Below are positions 44,705 through 53,229 of a DNA stretch of 64,000 bases, one piece after another. Within the stretch, counting starts at the first letter, position 1. Every line of letters begins with the position of its first letter. The stretch is from Peptostreptococcus canis. Its GTDB lineage: Bacteria > Bacillota > Clostridia > Peptostreptococcales > Peptostreptococcaceae. The stretch covers positions 124,001 through 188,000 of the forward strand of contig NZ_JABGBW010000001.1 in assembly GCF_014229965.1 (NCBI RefSeq), read 5' to 3'. The position numbers and the translations under genes were made by a program. The notes under the pieces are model-generated. The model saw only the letters and a list, made by a program, of their open reading frames with translations, was not told the origin of the DNA and made no database searches.

Positions 44705-45829
44705 GTGGGTGCATATAGAGATGAAAATAAAAACGGCACTTGATATTGCAAGTTCAGCTATGTGAATTGGAAAGGTGAGAAGCTAAACAAGAAAAAAAGA
44801 GGGTTTTCAACAAAGAAGGAAGCATTGAATTGGGAAAAAGAGTTTCTATCACAGCAAGCAGGAACGGTTGAAATGACTTTTCGAGAGTTCTTTGAACTTT
44901 ATAAAAGGGATAAAAAGCCTCGTATCAGAGAAAATACTTGGCGTACGAAAGAAGCTATTGTTACAACAAAAATAATGCCATATTTGGGTGATTTACTTAT
45001 GAATGAAATCAGCAATGTAGCGATTATCCAGTGGCAGAATGAATTGATGAAAATAAAAGATGATAGAGGTCAAACTTATTCGCCGACATACCTTCGCACA
45101 ATCCATGCTCAACTTAGCAGTATTTTGAATCATGCTTGCAGATACTACAACTTGAAAACTAATGTTGCCAGAGATGTTGGAACTATGGGAGAAAAAGAAG
45201 CGGATGAAATGCTATTTTGGACACAGGAAGAGTATGAAGCTTTTATCAAGGCAGTTAAGGATAAACCGCATTCATATTATGCCTTTGAAATTCTATATTG
45301 GTGCGGGCTTCGGATGGGAGAGCTTCTTGCCTTGACTAAAGAGAAATTTGATTTTAAGACAGGAACCATAAAAATTGATGAATCTTTGCAAAGGATTGAT
45401 GGAAAGAATATTATCACTCCACCAAAAACGAAGAAGAGCATTCGGAAAGTAGCTATGCCGGATTTCTTGGCTGAAGAAATCAAAATATACTTGAATGGAT
45501 TTTATAAATTAAAGTCAAAGGATTTGATATTTACATTTTCAAAGAGCTTCCTTCATCACGAAATGAATAGAGGAGCAAATAAAGCTAATGTAAAAAGGAT
45601 AAGGGTGCATGATTTGAGACATTCTCATGTATCTCTTCTAATTGAACTTGGTTTTTCTGCAACAGCTATCGCTGATAGAGTCGGGCATGAGTCAATTGAT
45701 ATTACCTACAGATATGCACATCTTTTTCCTAGTAAGCAGAAAGAAATGGCAGATTCGCTAACACAGGTGAGAGTAAAAACACAAAATGATTGGGAAGATT
45801 TATTGAAAGAGGATGAAGAAAATGTTTAG
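44705..45829 (+). pseudogene. int: Tyrosine integrase, interrupted by TGA near the start
   Basis: From the GTG at 44,705 the frame reads VGAYRDENKNGT, then TGA at 44,741-44,743, then YCKFSYVNWKGEKLNKKK without loss of frame. A TGG-to-TGA change is the simple explanation, since the arm domain of the intact homologue at 8.2-9.2 kb has GLWRVQ here. A restart at GTG 44,762 would give 355 residues lacking the first strand and with no ribosome site. The catalytic residues (GLRMGE, HDLRHSH, GHES and Y) remain. Confidence 0.82.
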
Positions 45830-46184
45830 ACCGGAATCTCTACAAAAAAGGACAAAGCAGATTAAAGAAAAGAAGATAAAGAACGAGAAAAACAGAAAGC
45901 GTAATCGCATCTTGAATTTCAGAGTTTCTCAGGAAGAATATGATTTGATAAATAAGCAAGTCGAAATAAGCGGACTGTCAAAACAGGACTACTTTATACA
46001 ACTTCTTGGTGAACACAAGATAAATATTACAGCTGATTATAGAGTTTTAGATGCCATAGCAAAAGAGATATTTCAGTTGGCAAGAGTAATTAAAAAGTTC
46101 GGGAAATTAGATGAAGAAGAGCAGGACATCTTGCTTTATGTTTTAGAGATTTATGAAGAGATTAAACAAGAAAAAAGCCTTTAG
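45822..46184 (+). CDS. MobC-like/ribbon-helix-helix relaxosome protein
   Basis: About 120 residues. A strongly basic N-terminus is followed by NFRVSQEEYDLINKQVEISG, the ribbon-helix-helix-like start typical of MobC and related plasmid mobilisation proteins, then a helical C-terminus. The ATG at 45,822 is preferred for spacing to GAAAGAGG and overlaps the integrase end. No relaxase follows. Confidence 0.65.
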   Translation: MFRPESLQKRTKQIKEKKIKNEKNRKRNRILNFRVSQEEYDLINKQVEISGLSKQDYFIQLLGEHKINITADYRVLDAIAKEIFQLARVIKKFGKLDEEEQDILLYVLEIYEEIKQEKSL

Positions 46185-46265
46185 CCAACAGACCAAAGGC
46201 AAGATGAAAGTACAACTTGGTATTTCATCCCTGAGAAGACTATTTTATCAGGTTGTACTTTTGTC
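46173..46265 (+). promoter_or_regulatory. Attenuator-like leader before primase
   Basis: GCCTTT/AAAGGC (46,173-46,192) is followed by two mutually exclusive pairings: GATGAAA (46,203-46,209) with TTTCATC (46,223-46,229), or AAAGTACAAC (46,207-46,216) with GTTGTACTTT (46,252-46,261). The last resembles a terminator. This could set primase expression or be the target of an antisense RNA. Confidence 0.45.
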
Positions 46266-46289
46266 ATCAACTATAGATTGGAGGACAAC

Positions 46290-47213
46290 ATGATAAAAAC
46301 GGAACAGTATAAACAAAATATTCCGATGGAATTAAGACAGTATAAACAGTGGTTATGGTTTAAGAAAATCAGAAGAGTAGATTTGAAAGGCAAGGAAAAA
46401 ATACTAAAGCTTCCTGTGAGTCCAATTACTTTAAAGTCAAGTGATTGGAATAATAAGGAAAACTGGGCAGACTTTGAAACAGCAGTTAATAATATAGAGA
46501 GTAGTGGCTCAGATGGATTGTCTTTTGTACTAAGCATAGATGATCCATTTATTTGTATTGACTTGGATAATGTATCTCGTGATATGAGAGAAAGGTTTTT
46601 CAGAGATTTTCATGACACTTATATTGAAATTTCTCAATCCGGTAAAGGACTTCACATTTTTGCAAAAGGGGAAATTGCTGATAATTTCAATAACCAAATT
46701 GAGAAAGTGGAAATGTATCAAAATAACAGATGTATCGCTATGACCGGGAATAGTGTTGCCGGAACCTCAAATAACATCATAGATAAGCAAAGTGAGATTG
46801 ATAGATACTATGAGTGTTTTGCACCTAAAAAGAGCGTTAGAGAGCAAATAAGAGCTTATCAATCAGATAATGATATACTGCCTGATATACCTAAAATCAT
46901 AGAAACGATGTGTAAGCATAATAGAAAAGCTAAAGGTTTATTTGAAGGAACAATAGCAAGCGGAGATGCCAGCAAAGATGATTTTTTGCTGTTGCTATTA
47001 TTAAATAGCTATACACATGGTGATGAAGCTTTGATGAAAGAGATATTTTTAATGTCTGCATTAAATCGGAGTGATGACAGAAGCAAAAGAAAAAATGAAG
47101 CAGCCTATATCAAATATTTGGAAGATAGTATAAAAAAAGCGACTCGGTATGAAAATCAAAAATACTGGGACTATAACTATCACAGAAAAAGTGTAGGTGA
47201 TAACCGTGAATGA
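46290..47213 (+). CDS. Primase-polymerase-like replication protein
   Basis: 307 residues from the ATG at 46,290 behind GGAGG. FICIDLDNV (about 90) and SQSGKGLHIFAKG (about 114) form the catalytic core of AEP/NrS-1-type primases found in integrative elements. The C-terminal helical region (ASGDASKDDFLLLLLL) is the usual PriCT-like linker to a helicase. It overlaps the VapE-type gene by 8 bases, so the two formed a replication module. Confidence 0.78.
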   Translation: MIKTEQYKQNIPMELRQYKQWLWFKKIRRVDLKGKEKILKLPVSPITLKSSDWNNKENWADFETAVNNIESSGSDGLSFVLSIDDPFICIDLDNVSRDMRERFFRDFHDTYIEISQSGKGLHIFAKGEIADNFNNQIEKVEMYQNNRCIAMTGNSVAGTSNNIIDKQSEIDRYYECFAPKKSVREQIRAYQSDNDILPDIPKIIETMCKHNRKAKGLFEGTIASGDASKDDFLLLLLLNSYTHGDEALMKEIFLMSALNRSDDRSKRKNEAAYIKYLEDSIKKATRYENQKYWDYNYHRKSVGDNRE

Positions 47214-47430
47214 CTGGCTAAAATTTAGTGATGATGAATTGTCGGATTATCTGAACAGAGAACTCGAATATACCGATAAGGGACAATTAAAAAGTAATAC
47301 TACTAATCTAATCACTGTGCTGGTAAATCCGTTATTTTGCAAAGAAGAGAAGATAATAGACGGAACAGTTTTCTTTGATACATGCAGCATGACAGTCAGG
47401 TTTTTCGGAACTCTTAAGGGAGAAAAACAG
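47206..47430 (+). pseudogene. VapE-type ATPase, N-terminal fragment
   Basis: A GTG start overlapping the primase end. The fragment (DYLNRELEYTDKGQLKSNTT ... FFGTLKGEKQ) is the N-terminus of a virulence-associated E protein. It is cut by IS110 copy 2; the rest resumes at 49,069 in a compatible frame. Confidence 0.85.
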
Positions 47431-47616
47431 AAAGACTAACTATTAAAAGTCAAGAGGTGAAACGAAAAAAGTATAAGGATTGATATTGATAAAAACTGAA
47501 TAAAAATAAGCATGAAAAAATACCCTGGAGTTTAAGATTTTAAAAACAGGGTTAGCAAAGTTTTTGCTTTTTAGATTGTAATTTTTTTCAAAAATTAATT
47601 TACAATTAAGCAAAAA

Positions 47617-48798
47617 CTAACTTTGTTCTTGATAAGGTTCGTTTTTAGTTAAAACAGCAAAAATAGTATGACAAAGCTTTCTAGCAACAGCATTAGTAGC
47701 TACTAAATGATGTTTTCCTTCTGCAATTTTCTTTTGGTAATAATTAGAAAAAACAGGGTCACAAAATTCAGCCCTAAGAGCAGATTGAAACAAAGCACGT
47801 CTTAAATAAGGAGAACCTCTTTTAGTCATATGATTAGAAGTGGATTCAAACTCTCCAGACTGAGAAATACCGGCATCAAGACCCGCGTAAGCAACAAGTT
47901 TTGAAGGATTGGAAAATCTTTTAATATCCCCAATCTCACCTAATATTGTAGCTGCATTAACAGAACCAATACCGGGAATGGTAGTAATTGGAGAATTAAG
48001 TTTTTCAAGCAAAATCTCAATTTCATTTTCGACATCTGAAACCTGGTTTTGAATAAAAGAAATTTGCCCGATAAGCATTTTGATTTGAAAACTAAATGAA
48101 TCCATGCAGAAATTAACACCAAAAGAGGTAGAAGTTTTCTTAGAGAGTTCTTCAAGTTTTCTAGTAGCAAATTTTTTCATAGTAACATTGTCTAAAAAAG
48201 ATTGTAAATCTTCAGAACTAATATCTTCAAAATCAGATGGAGATGAAAAATTCTCTAGAATTTGTTTTGAAGTCTTTCCAAAAATATTACTGAAGGAAGA
48301 AGCATATTCAGGGAAAACTTGATCTAAAAGAGCAATTGTTTTTCTCTTAAGATCACCAATTGAAGAAATTAGATAAGATCTAAATCTGGAAAGATTTCTT
48401 AAAGATAAATAATCTTCATTAGAAAGTGATGTTTCAACAAAGTCACCATAACGAAGAAGATCGGCTATTAAAAGAGAATCAATAATATCAGTTTTTCTCT
48501 TTCTAATTTCAATATCTTGTCTCCAACCATCAGTTTGGATTGGATTAATAACACGAACAGTAAAGTTCTTTTGGTCAAGATATGAGTATAGACTTAGCCA
48601 ATAATGACCTGTAGCTTCCATACCAATTTCAAGTTCATTTTTGAAAGGATTTAGTTTAGAAACTAAACTATCTGCTCCATCAATAGAGTTAGAAAAAGAA
48701 AAAGCCTTGAAGATAACTTTTTTCTTATCATCAATTAATGAAGCCACATGAGTATTTTTACCAATATCAATACCTAAATAAAACATTTGATACCTCAT
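47617..48798 (-). CDS. IS110-family DEDD transposase, copy 2
   Basis: 393 residues with the same D11, E61, D104, D107 set and C-terminal PGIGSVNAATIL and QSG motifs as copy 1. Here the first codon is ATG (GTG in copy 1); an internal ATG four codons on is also usable. The frame is intact, so either copy may be active. Confidence 0.93.
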   Translation of the reverse strand: MRYQMFYLGIDIGKNTHVASLIDDKKKVIFKAFSFSNSIDGADSLVSKLNPFKNELEIGMEATGHYWLSLYSYLDQKNFTVRVINPIQTDGWRQDIEIRKRKTDIIDSLLIADLLRYGDFVETSLSNEDYLSLRNLSRFRSYLISSIGDLKRKTIALLDQVFPEYASSFSNIFGKTSKQILENFSSPSDFEDISSEDLQSFLDNVTMKKFATRKLEELSKKTSTSFGVNFCMDSFSFQIKMLIGQISFIQNQVSDVENEIEILLEKLNSPITTIPGIGSVNAATILGEIGDIKRFSNPSKLVAYAGLDAGISQSGEFESTSNHMTKRGSPYLRRALFQSALRAEFCDPVFSNYYQKKIAEGKHHLVATNAVARKLCHTIFAVLTKNEPYQEQS

Positions 48799-49007
48799 AA
48801 AAAATATATTTTAGATAGACATCTCAAAATCCAATAACGTTACTGCCTTATGGTATATACGAAGTACCCTGAAAGGGTCAACATCTAACTTATTCGTAAA
48901 CAGTTAAAAGATTAGAGGACTCACTCTTTCAAGTACGAGATTAAATCTCAAGGAGAAAACGAGTACATTCTATCTAATAACAATATTATACAGTAAAACT
49001 GAATAAT
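48799..49007 (-). ncRNA. Candidate IS110 bridge RNA leader, copy 2
   Basis: Minus-strand counterpart of the leader at 42,051-42,259, with the same TATAAT palindrome and hairpins. It differs from copy 1 in the CGTTTTCTCC window (CGTTCGCTCC in copy 1) and the CGTATATACC window (CGGATTTGCC in copy 1), the places expected for target or donor guides. Confidence 0.5.
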
Positions 49008-49068
49008 ATTCAGTCGAAAAAGGATTATAGGTTACCTTTAACAACCTAAATACATTATATAAGGAGAT

Positions 49069-50227
49069 GAGATCAGAAAAATGGAATGACCATTTAACAA
49101 ATTTTTTAGGGGTGGAAATAGAAAGGGAATTTGGAATTAAGTATTCTAAAAACCGAATGGACGATGCCATAACTTTTATTACTCATAAAAGGGCGGTAAA
49201 TCTTCCTGCTATGTACATGAAGTCACTTCCGTATGATGGTGAGAGACATATTCCTAAATTGCTCCCAAAATATCTTGGAGCGGAAGATACAAAATTAAAT
49301 GCTTGGATTATGGAACATATGTTAGTCGGCATGATAAAAAGAGTTTTTGATCCCGGATGCAAATTTGACGAGCTTATGGTTCTTACGGGAATTCAGGGTG
49401 TAGGCAAAACCAGTTTTATAGAGAAGTTGGCATTATTTCCCGAATGGTATTGCTCATTAAATAATATAAAAGGCAAAGATGCAGTCAGTAATCTTGTTGG
49501 AAAAGTTGTGGTAGAACTTGAAGAATTTGTAGCTCTTAGAAATGCGAAAAGTGCTGATGAAGCGAAGCTGTTTATATCTGCAAGAATAAGCACGGTAAGG
49601 CTTCCATACGAACGATTTTCTGCTGATGTAAAGAGAACTTGTATCTTGATTGCTACTACCAATGATGCGACTTTTTTAGGAGATTTTTCCGGAGAAAGAC
49701 GGTATCTACCTGTAAAAGTGAATAGCGAAAATATTGAATTACCAGTTATGTATGATGTAGAAAAATTTCCTGTACTGGAAACTATCACAAGAGAAGAACA
49801 TCGTAATATTATTCAACATGATTTTGAAGGTGCTATTGCAGAAGCCGTGTATCTTTATGAAAACAAACTTCACGATTTCTATTTACCTAAAGAGTTAAGA
49901 ACGGATCTGGATTATGTTATCCAAACCCATAAGAGTGAGAACAGACACGTTCAAAACTTCTTGGACTTCATGGAATGGAAATCCACAAAATCAGACACTC
50001 CAGATTTGTTATGCTCTGCCGAATTTACAAGTAGATACCCTGAAACCAATGAAAAAGTATTTTTCGAATTGATGGCAAACGAAATGGCAGATGAATGGAA
50101 ACTTGAACCATCTGTAAAAAGTAAGAAGGTAAGAATTGACGGAGTGGTTCGGGTGAGCAAGAAGTTTTATAGGAGAAATGAAAATACTGATTTTATTGAG
50201 GTTGATCCTTCGGAGATACCATTCTAA
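49069..50227 (+). pseudogene. VapE-type ATPase, C-terminal fragment
   Basis: Continues the gene broken at 47,430: KYSKNRMDDAITF, then YLGAEDT, GIQGVGKTSF (Walker A), and a helicase superfamily 3-like core (LIATTNDATFLGDFSGERRYLPV). An ATG created at the IS end follows AAGGAG with almost no spacing, so some expression as a 386-residue protein starting at 49,067 is conceivable. With the upstream primase it formed the replication unit of the element. Confidence 0.85.
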
Positions 50228-50240
50228 GAGTTTTAAAAAA

Positions 50241-50302
50241 GTCCGCTACCGCTACTTCGCTACCAGCAAGAGAAGGTAGTGAGGTAGTGGTAGCGACAAT
50301 TT
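50241..50302 (+). terminator. Long GC-rich hairpin after the VapE gene
   Basis: GTCCGCTACCGCTAC-TTCGCTACC and GGTAGTGAGGTAG-TGGTAGCGAC form a stem of more than 20 positions with several mismatches, followed by AATTTTT. It is built from repeats of GCTACC/GGTAG. Likely a terminator; an origin-related role is also possible. Confidence 0.55.
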
Positions 50303-50412
50303 TTAACTTTTATAGAATTTACGGAAATGAAACAGGGAATATTTCTGTGATGGTTAAGAGCATGAAGAAGCTTGATAAATGGAATATGGCATGAACTTTA
50401 ATAGCAAGCACA

Positions 50413-50432
50413 GTAAGTGTGTGTACACTTAC
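50413..50432. other. oriT: oriT-like hairpin upstream of mobC
   Basis: GTAAGTGT (50,413-50,420), loop GTGT, ACACTTAC (50,425-50,432): a perfect 8-bp stem followed by GGAAAAATGACTT, about 100 bases before mobC. Perfect short hairpins just upstream of mobC are typical of relaxase recognition sites in mobilizable elements. The nick site cannot be placed without the relaxase. Confidence 0.45.
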
Positions 50433-50531
50433 GGAAAAATGACTTCAGAAATCAAATCGAAGATTTAATTTCGAGCAACATTTTTAGCTTGTTAGGGAGA
50501 ACCCTAAGACCCCAGAAGGAGGATATTTAAG

Positions 50532-50873
50532 ATGGAAAATAGAAAGAGAAATATAAGGTTGAGATTTGATTTAACAGATAAAGAAAAAGAATTGTTTGAA
50601 AGGAAAAAAGAAGAAAGCAGAGCAAAAAGCATGAGCCGCTTTATACGAAAAACAGTTTTAGAAAAGGAAATTTATGAAGTTGACTTGAAGCCTTTGAGAG
50701 ATTTATACGGAACATTATTCGCTGCCACAAATAAATTAAATCAGATTGCCAAGAGAGTAAATCAAACAGGAGTAATTTATAAAAGCGATATTGATGATAT
50801 GAAAAAATCTATCGAAAAGTTCTCAAAAGAGCAAGGGACTATACATTCGTTGTTGCTGAAAAGGACGAAATGA
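50532..50873 (+). CDS. mobC: MobC relaxosome protein
   Basis: 113 residues. N-terminal ribbon-helix-helix (RNIRLRFDLTDKEKELFERK) and the MobC signature NKLNQIAKRVNQTG (about 79-92), then a short helical end. It helps a relaxase open oriT. AGAAGGAGG lies before the ATG. The stop codon overlaps an ATG (50,870) where a relaxase gene would begin, but that frame ends after five codons; a restriction cassette follows instead. Confidence 0.85.
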   Translation: MENRKRNIRLRFDLTDKEKELFERKKEESRAKSMSRFIRKTVLEKEIYEVDLKPLRDLYGTLFAATNKLNQIAKRVNQTGVIYKSDIDDMKKSIEKFSKEQGTIHSLLLKRTK

Positions 50874-50891
50874 TTTACAACGAATGAAGCG

Positions 50892-50953
50892 CTAACAACT
50901 TCTTGCAGCTGTATATTTTAACAGTTGTAAGAAGTTGTTAGATGTGGTATAAT
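50892..50953 (+). promoter_or_regulatory. Promoter inside a large palindrome, restriction cassette
   Basis: CTAACAACTTCTT (50,892-50,904) pairs exactly with AAGAAGTTGTTAG (50,929-50,941), with CAGCTGT/ACAGTTG inside. TTGTAA (50,925-50,930), 17 bases and TATAAT (50,948-50,953) form a promoter whose -35 lies in the right arm. This is a plausible operator for the XRE protein encoded next. Confidence 0.65.
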
Positions 50954-50976
50954 ATTTTAAAATATAGGAGGTATAA

Positions 50977-51204
50977 GTGGTGAGTAATGAAATTAAATTT
51001 TTAATAAATGATGTGCTTAGTGAAAAGAAATTGAGTAAAAACTGGCTAGAAGAAAATGCTAAGTTACAAAGAAGTCAGTTAAACTCCTATGCAAATAACA
51101 AAGTGAAAAGAATAGATCTTGATGTATTAGCAAGGATATGCATTGCGTTGAATGTTGAGGTTGGAGATATTATGAAAATTCAACATAAAATCGGAGGAAG
51201 ATAA
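50977..51204 (+). CDS. XRE-type controller of the restriction cassette
   Basis: About 75 residues, a single Cro/CI-like helix-turn-helix (LSKNWLEENAKLQRSQLNSY, VKRIDLDVLARICIALNVEVGDI). Two adjacent GTG codons (50,977 and 50,980) follow AGGAGG. It ends directly at the start of the methylase-nuclease gene. Small XRE proteins in this position act as C-proteins that time restriction expression. Confidence 0.8.
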   Translation: MVSNEIKFLINDVLSEKKLSKNWLEENAKLQRSQLNSYANNKVKRIDLDVLARICIALNVEVGDIMKIQHKIGGR

Positions 51205-53229
51205 ATGGAAACGAAAGTGGTAATTATTCCAGATGGTAAAATCTGTGATTATATTGATGGTAAATTTAGAAATGATACGCCAGAAGAATATGTAAGACAA
51301 ACTGTTGAGAAAAGACTTGTCAATGAACATAAATACTCAAGAGACAGAATATGTGTTGAATATACTGTCCAAATAGGTTCTGGGAAGAAAAGAGCAGACA
51401 TTGTAATTTTTCCTGATGAAGAAACAGATAAAAAACAAGAAAATATTAAGATAATAATTGAATGTAAAAGTGAAAAGATAGAAGCTAATAATGCTAAGGA
51501 TGGCGTGGCTCAATTAAAATCATATATGTCCGCTTGCCCCAATGCTGAATGGGGGATGTGGACAAATAGTAAAGAAAAGTTTGTCTTTAAAAAATTTACT
51601 GATGATAAAGGTGTAATTCAGTTTATGGATTACAATGATATACCATCTGCAGATGGCAATATTGATGATATCAATCGTCCGAAGAGAGCTTCACTTAAGA
51701 ATGCATCAGATGACAATCTTTTATTTACATTTAAGACTTGCCACAATCACATTTATGTAAATGAAGGAATGCAGAAACAGCCAGCATTTTTTGAGTTGCT
51801 TAAAGTTATTTTTTGCAAAATTGAAGATGAAAGAAATATCCCCAAGGCTCTTGAGTTTTACGCAACGAGTGAAGAGCGATCTAATTCAGATGGACAATTA
51901 ACGGTTAAAAATAGAATTGAAAAAATATTTGATCGCGTAAAAAAAGAAAAAAAGAATGCAAAAATTTTTGATCCTAATGACACTATAAAACTTAACCCCA
52001 GAACATTATCATATATTGTTAGTGAAATTCAAAAATACAGCTTACTTAATACAAGAATTGACATTAAAGGAAAAGCTTACGAGGAAATTGTTGGTGCAAA
52101 TTTGCGTGGCGATAGGGGAGAGTTTTTTACACCAAGAAATGTTATGGCGATGGTAGTAGAAATGATAAATCCAACTATCGACGAAAAGGTATTGGATTCT
52201 TCTTGTGGGACAGGTGGGTTTTTGGTAACTGCAATGACCTATGCAATGAAGCAACTGAAGATAGAATTTGAAAAAGAAACTGGCAAGTTAAAATCTGAAT
52301 GGAACGATTTTGAAAAGAAAGCCTTTCAAGACAAAATCTCAGATATGGCTATGAACAATTATTTTGGATTTGATATAAATCCTGATTTAGTTAAAGCTAC
52401 AAAAATGAATATGGTAATGAATAATGATGGCAGTGGTAATATTTTGCAGAATAATTCTTTACTTCAACCGCATGAATGGACAGATGATTTTAAAATAAGA
52501 TTGTCAGCAGCGTTGCAGATAGATAAGAAAACACTCATCAATAAAGATAGTATAGGATACTTTGATGTTATTGTTACAAATCCACCATTCGGAAGTAAGA
52601 TTCCAATTAAAGACCATGCCATATTAAGCCAATTTGATTTGGCAAAAATTTGGAAGCAAGATAAGAAAACTGGTAAATGGACTATTACTGATAGATACCA
52701 ATCTTCAGTATCACCAGAAATTTTATTTATAGAACGTTGCTATCAATTTTTAAAACCAGGTGGAAGAATGGGAATTGTACTCCCTGATGCTTTACTTGGT
52801 TCACCGGGAACAGGTTATATAAGAGAATGGTTAATCAAAAATACTAAAATCATTGCAAGTATTGACTTGCATGAAGATACATTCCAACCAAGGAATGGTA
52901 CTCAAACTTCCGTGTTGATTTTACAAAAGAAAACTGAAGAAGAAATTTCAAAAGAAGAAACAACTGGGCAAATGGCAGATTATAATATCTATATGGCTAT
53001 AGTTGATAAAATTGGACATGATAAGAGAGGCAATACACTTTTCAAGAGAGATAATGATGGAAATGAGATTATGGTTCCGGAAAAACAAAATATATATAAA
53101 CTTGATGAAACATCATCAGGATTTAAAACCGCTCAAATGGAAAGTAGAGAAAAAGTTGTTGATGATCAAACAATACTTATTCCAAATATTTTTAGAAAAT
53201 GGAAAATAAATGAGGGAATATCATGGTAA
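51205..53229 (+). CDS. Fused restriction nuclease / N6-adenine methylase
   Basis: 674 residues. The N-terminus (about 20-150) is an HsdR-N-like PD-(D/E)xK nuclease with D65 (RADIVIF) and E86-C-K88 (IIIECKSE). The rest is an HsdM-type methyltransferase with motif I LDSSCGTGGF (about 330) and motif IV NPPFGS (about 459). No SF2 translocase domain and no separate HsdR gene exist. With the HsdS-type subunit encoded next, the layout resembles BcgI-like (type IIB) systems rather than classic type I. Confidence 0.85.
   Translation: METKVVIIPDGKICDYIDGKFRNDTPEEYVRQTVEKRLVNEHKYSRDRICVEYTVQIGSGKKRADIVIFPDEETDKKQENIKIIIECKSEKIEANNAKDGVAQLKSYMSACPNAEWGMWTNSKEKFVFKKFTDDKGVIQFMDYNDIPSADGNIDDINRPKRASLKNASDDNLLFTFKTCHNHIYVNEGMQKQPAFFELLKVIFCKIEDERNIPKALEFYATSEERSNSDGQLTVKNRIEKIFDRVKKEKKNAKIFDPNDTIKLNPRTLSYIVSEIQKYSLLNTRIDIKGKAYEEIVGANLRGDRGEFFTPRNVMAMVVEMINPTIDEKVLDSSCGTGGFLVTAMTYAMKQLKIEFEKETGKLKSEWNDFEKKAFQDKISDMAMNNYFGFDINPDLVKATKMNMVMNNDGSGNILQNNSLLQPHEWTDDFKIRLSAALQIDKKTLINKDSIGYFDVIVTNPPFGSKIPIKDHAILSQFDLAKIWKQDKKTGKWTITDRYQSSVSPEILFIERCYQFLKPGGRMGIVLPDALLGSPGTGYIREWLIKNTKIIASIDLHEDTFQPRNGTQTSVLILQKKTEEEISKEETTGQMADYNIYMAIVDKIGHDKRGNTLFKRDNDGNEIMVPEKQNIYKLDETSSGFKTAQMESREKVVDDQTILIPNIFRKWKINEGISW

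Larger units (their letters stand above)
47429..49068 (-). mobile_element. IS110-family insertion sequence, copy 2
   Basis: About 1.64 kb, opposite in orientation to copy 1 and highly similar over its whole length, including the leader. It is inserted in the VapE-type gene, which allows the border to be placed within one or two bases. The inverted pair could recombine and flip the 3.8 kb between them. Confidence 0.9.

Noticed and set aside
44508-44743. Stop-codon recoding (TAG or TGA read as sense) in xis and int
   Set aside because: Other genes end normally at TAG and TGA, and two independent nonsense changes in a decayed element are simpler.
41990-49068. IS110 pair as a composite transposon carrying the int region
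   Set aside because: IS110 elements lack inverted ends and the usual composite behaviour, and the vapE gene continues across copy 2, showing separate insertion.
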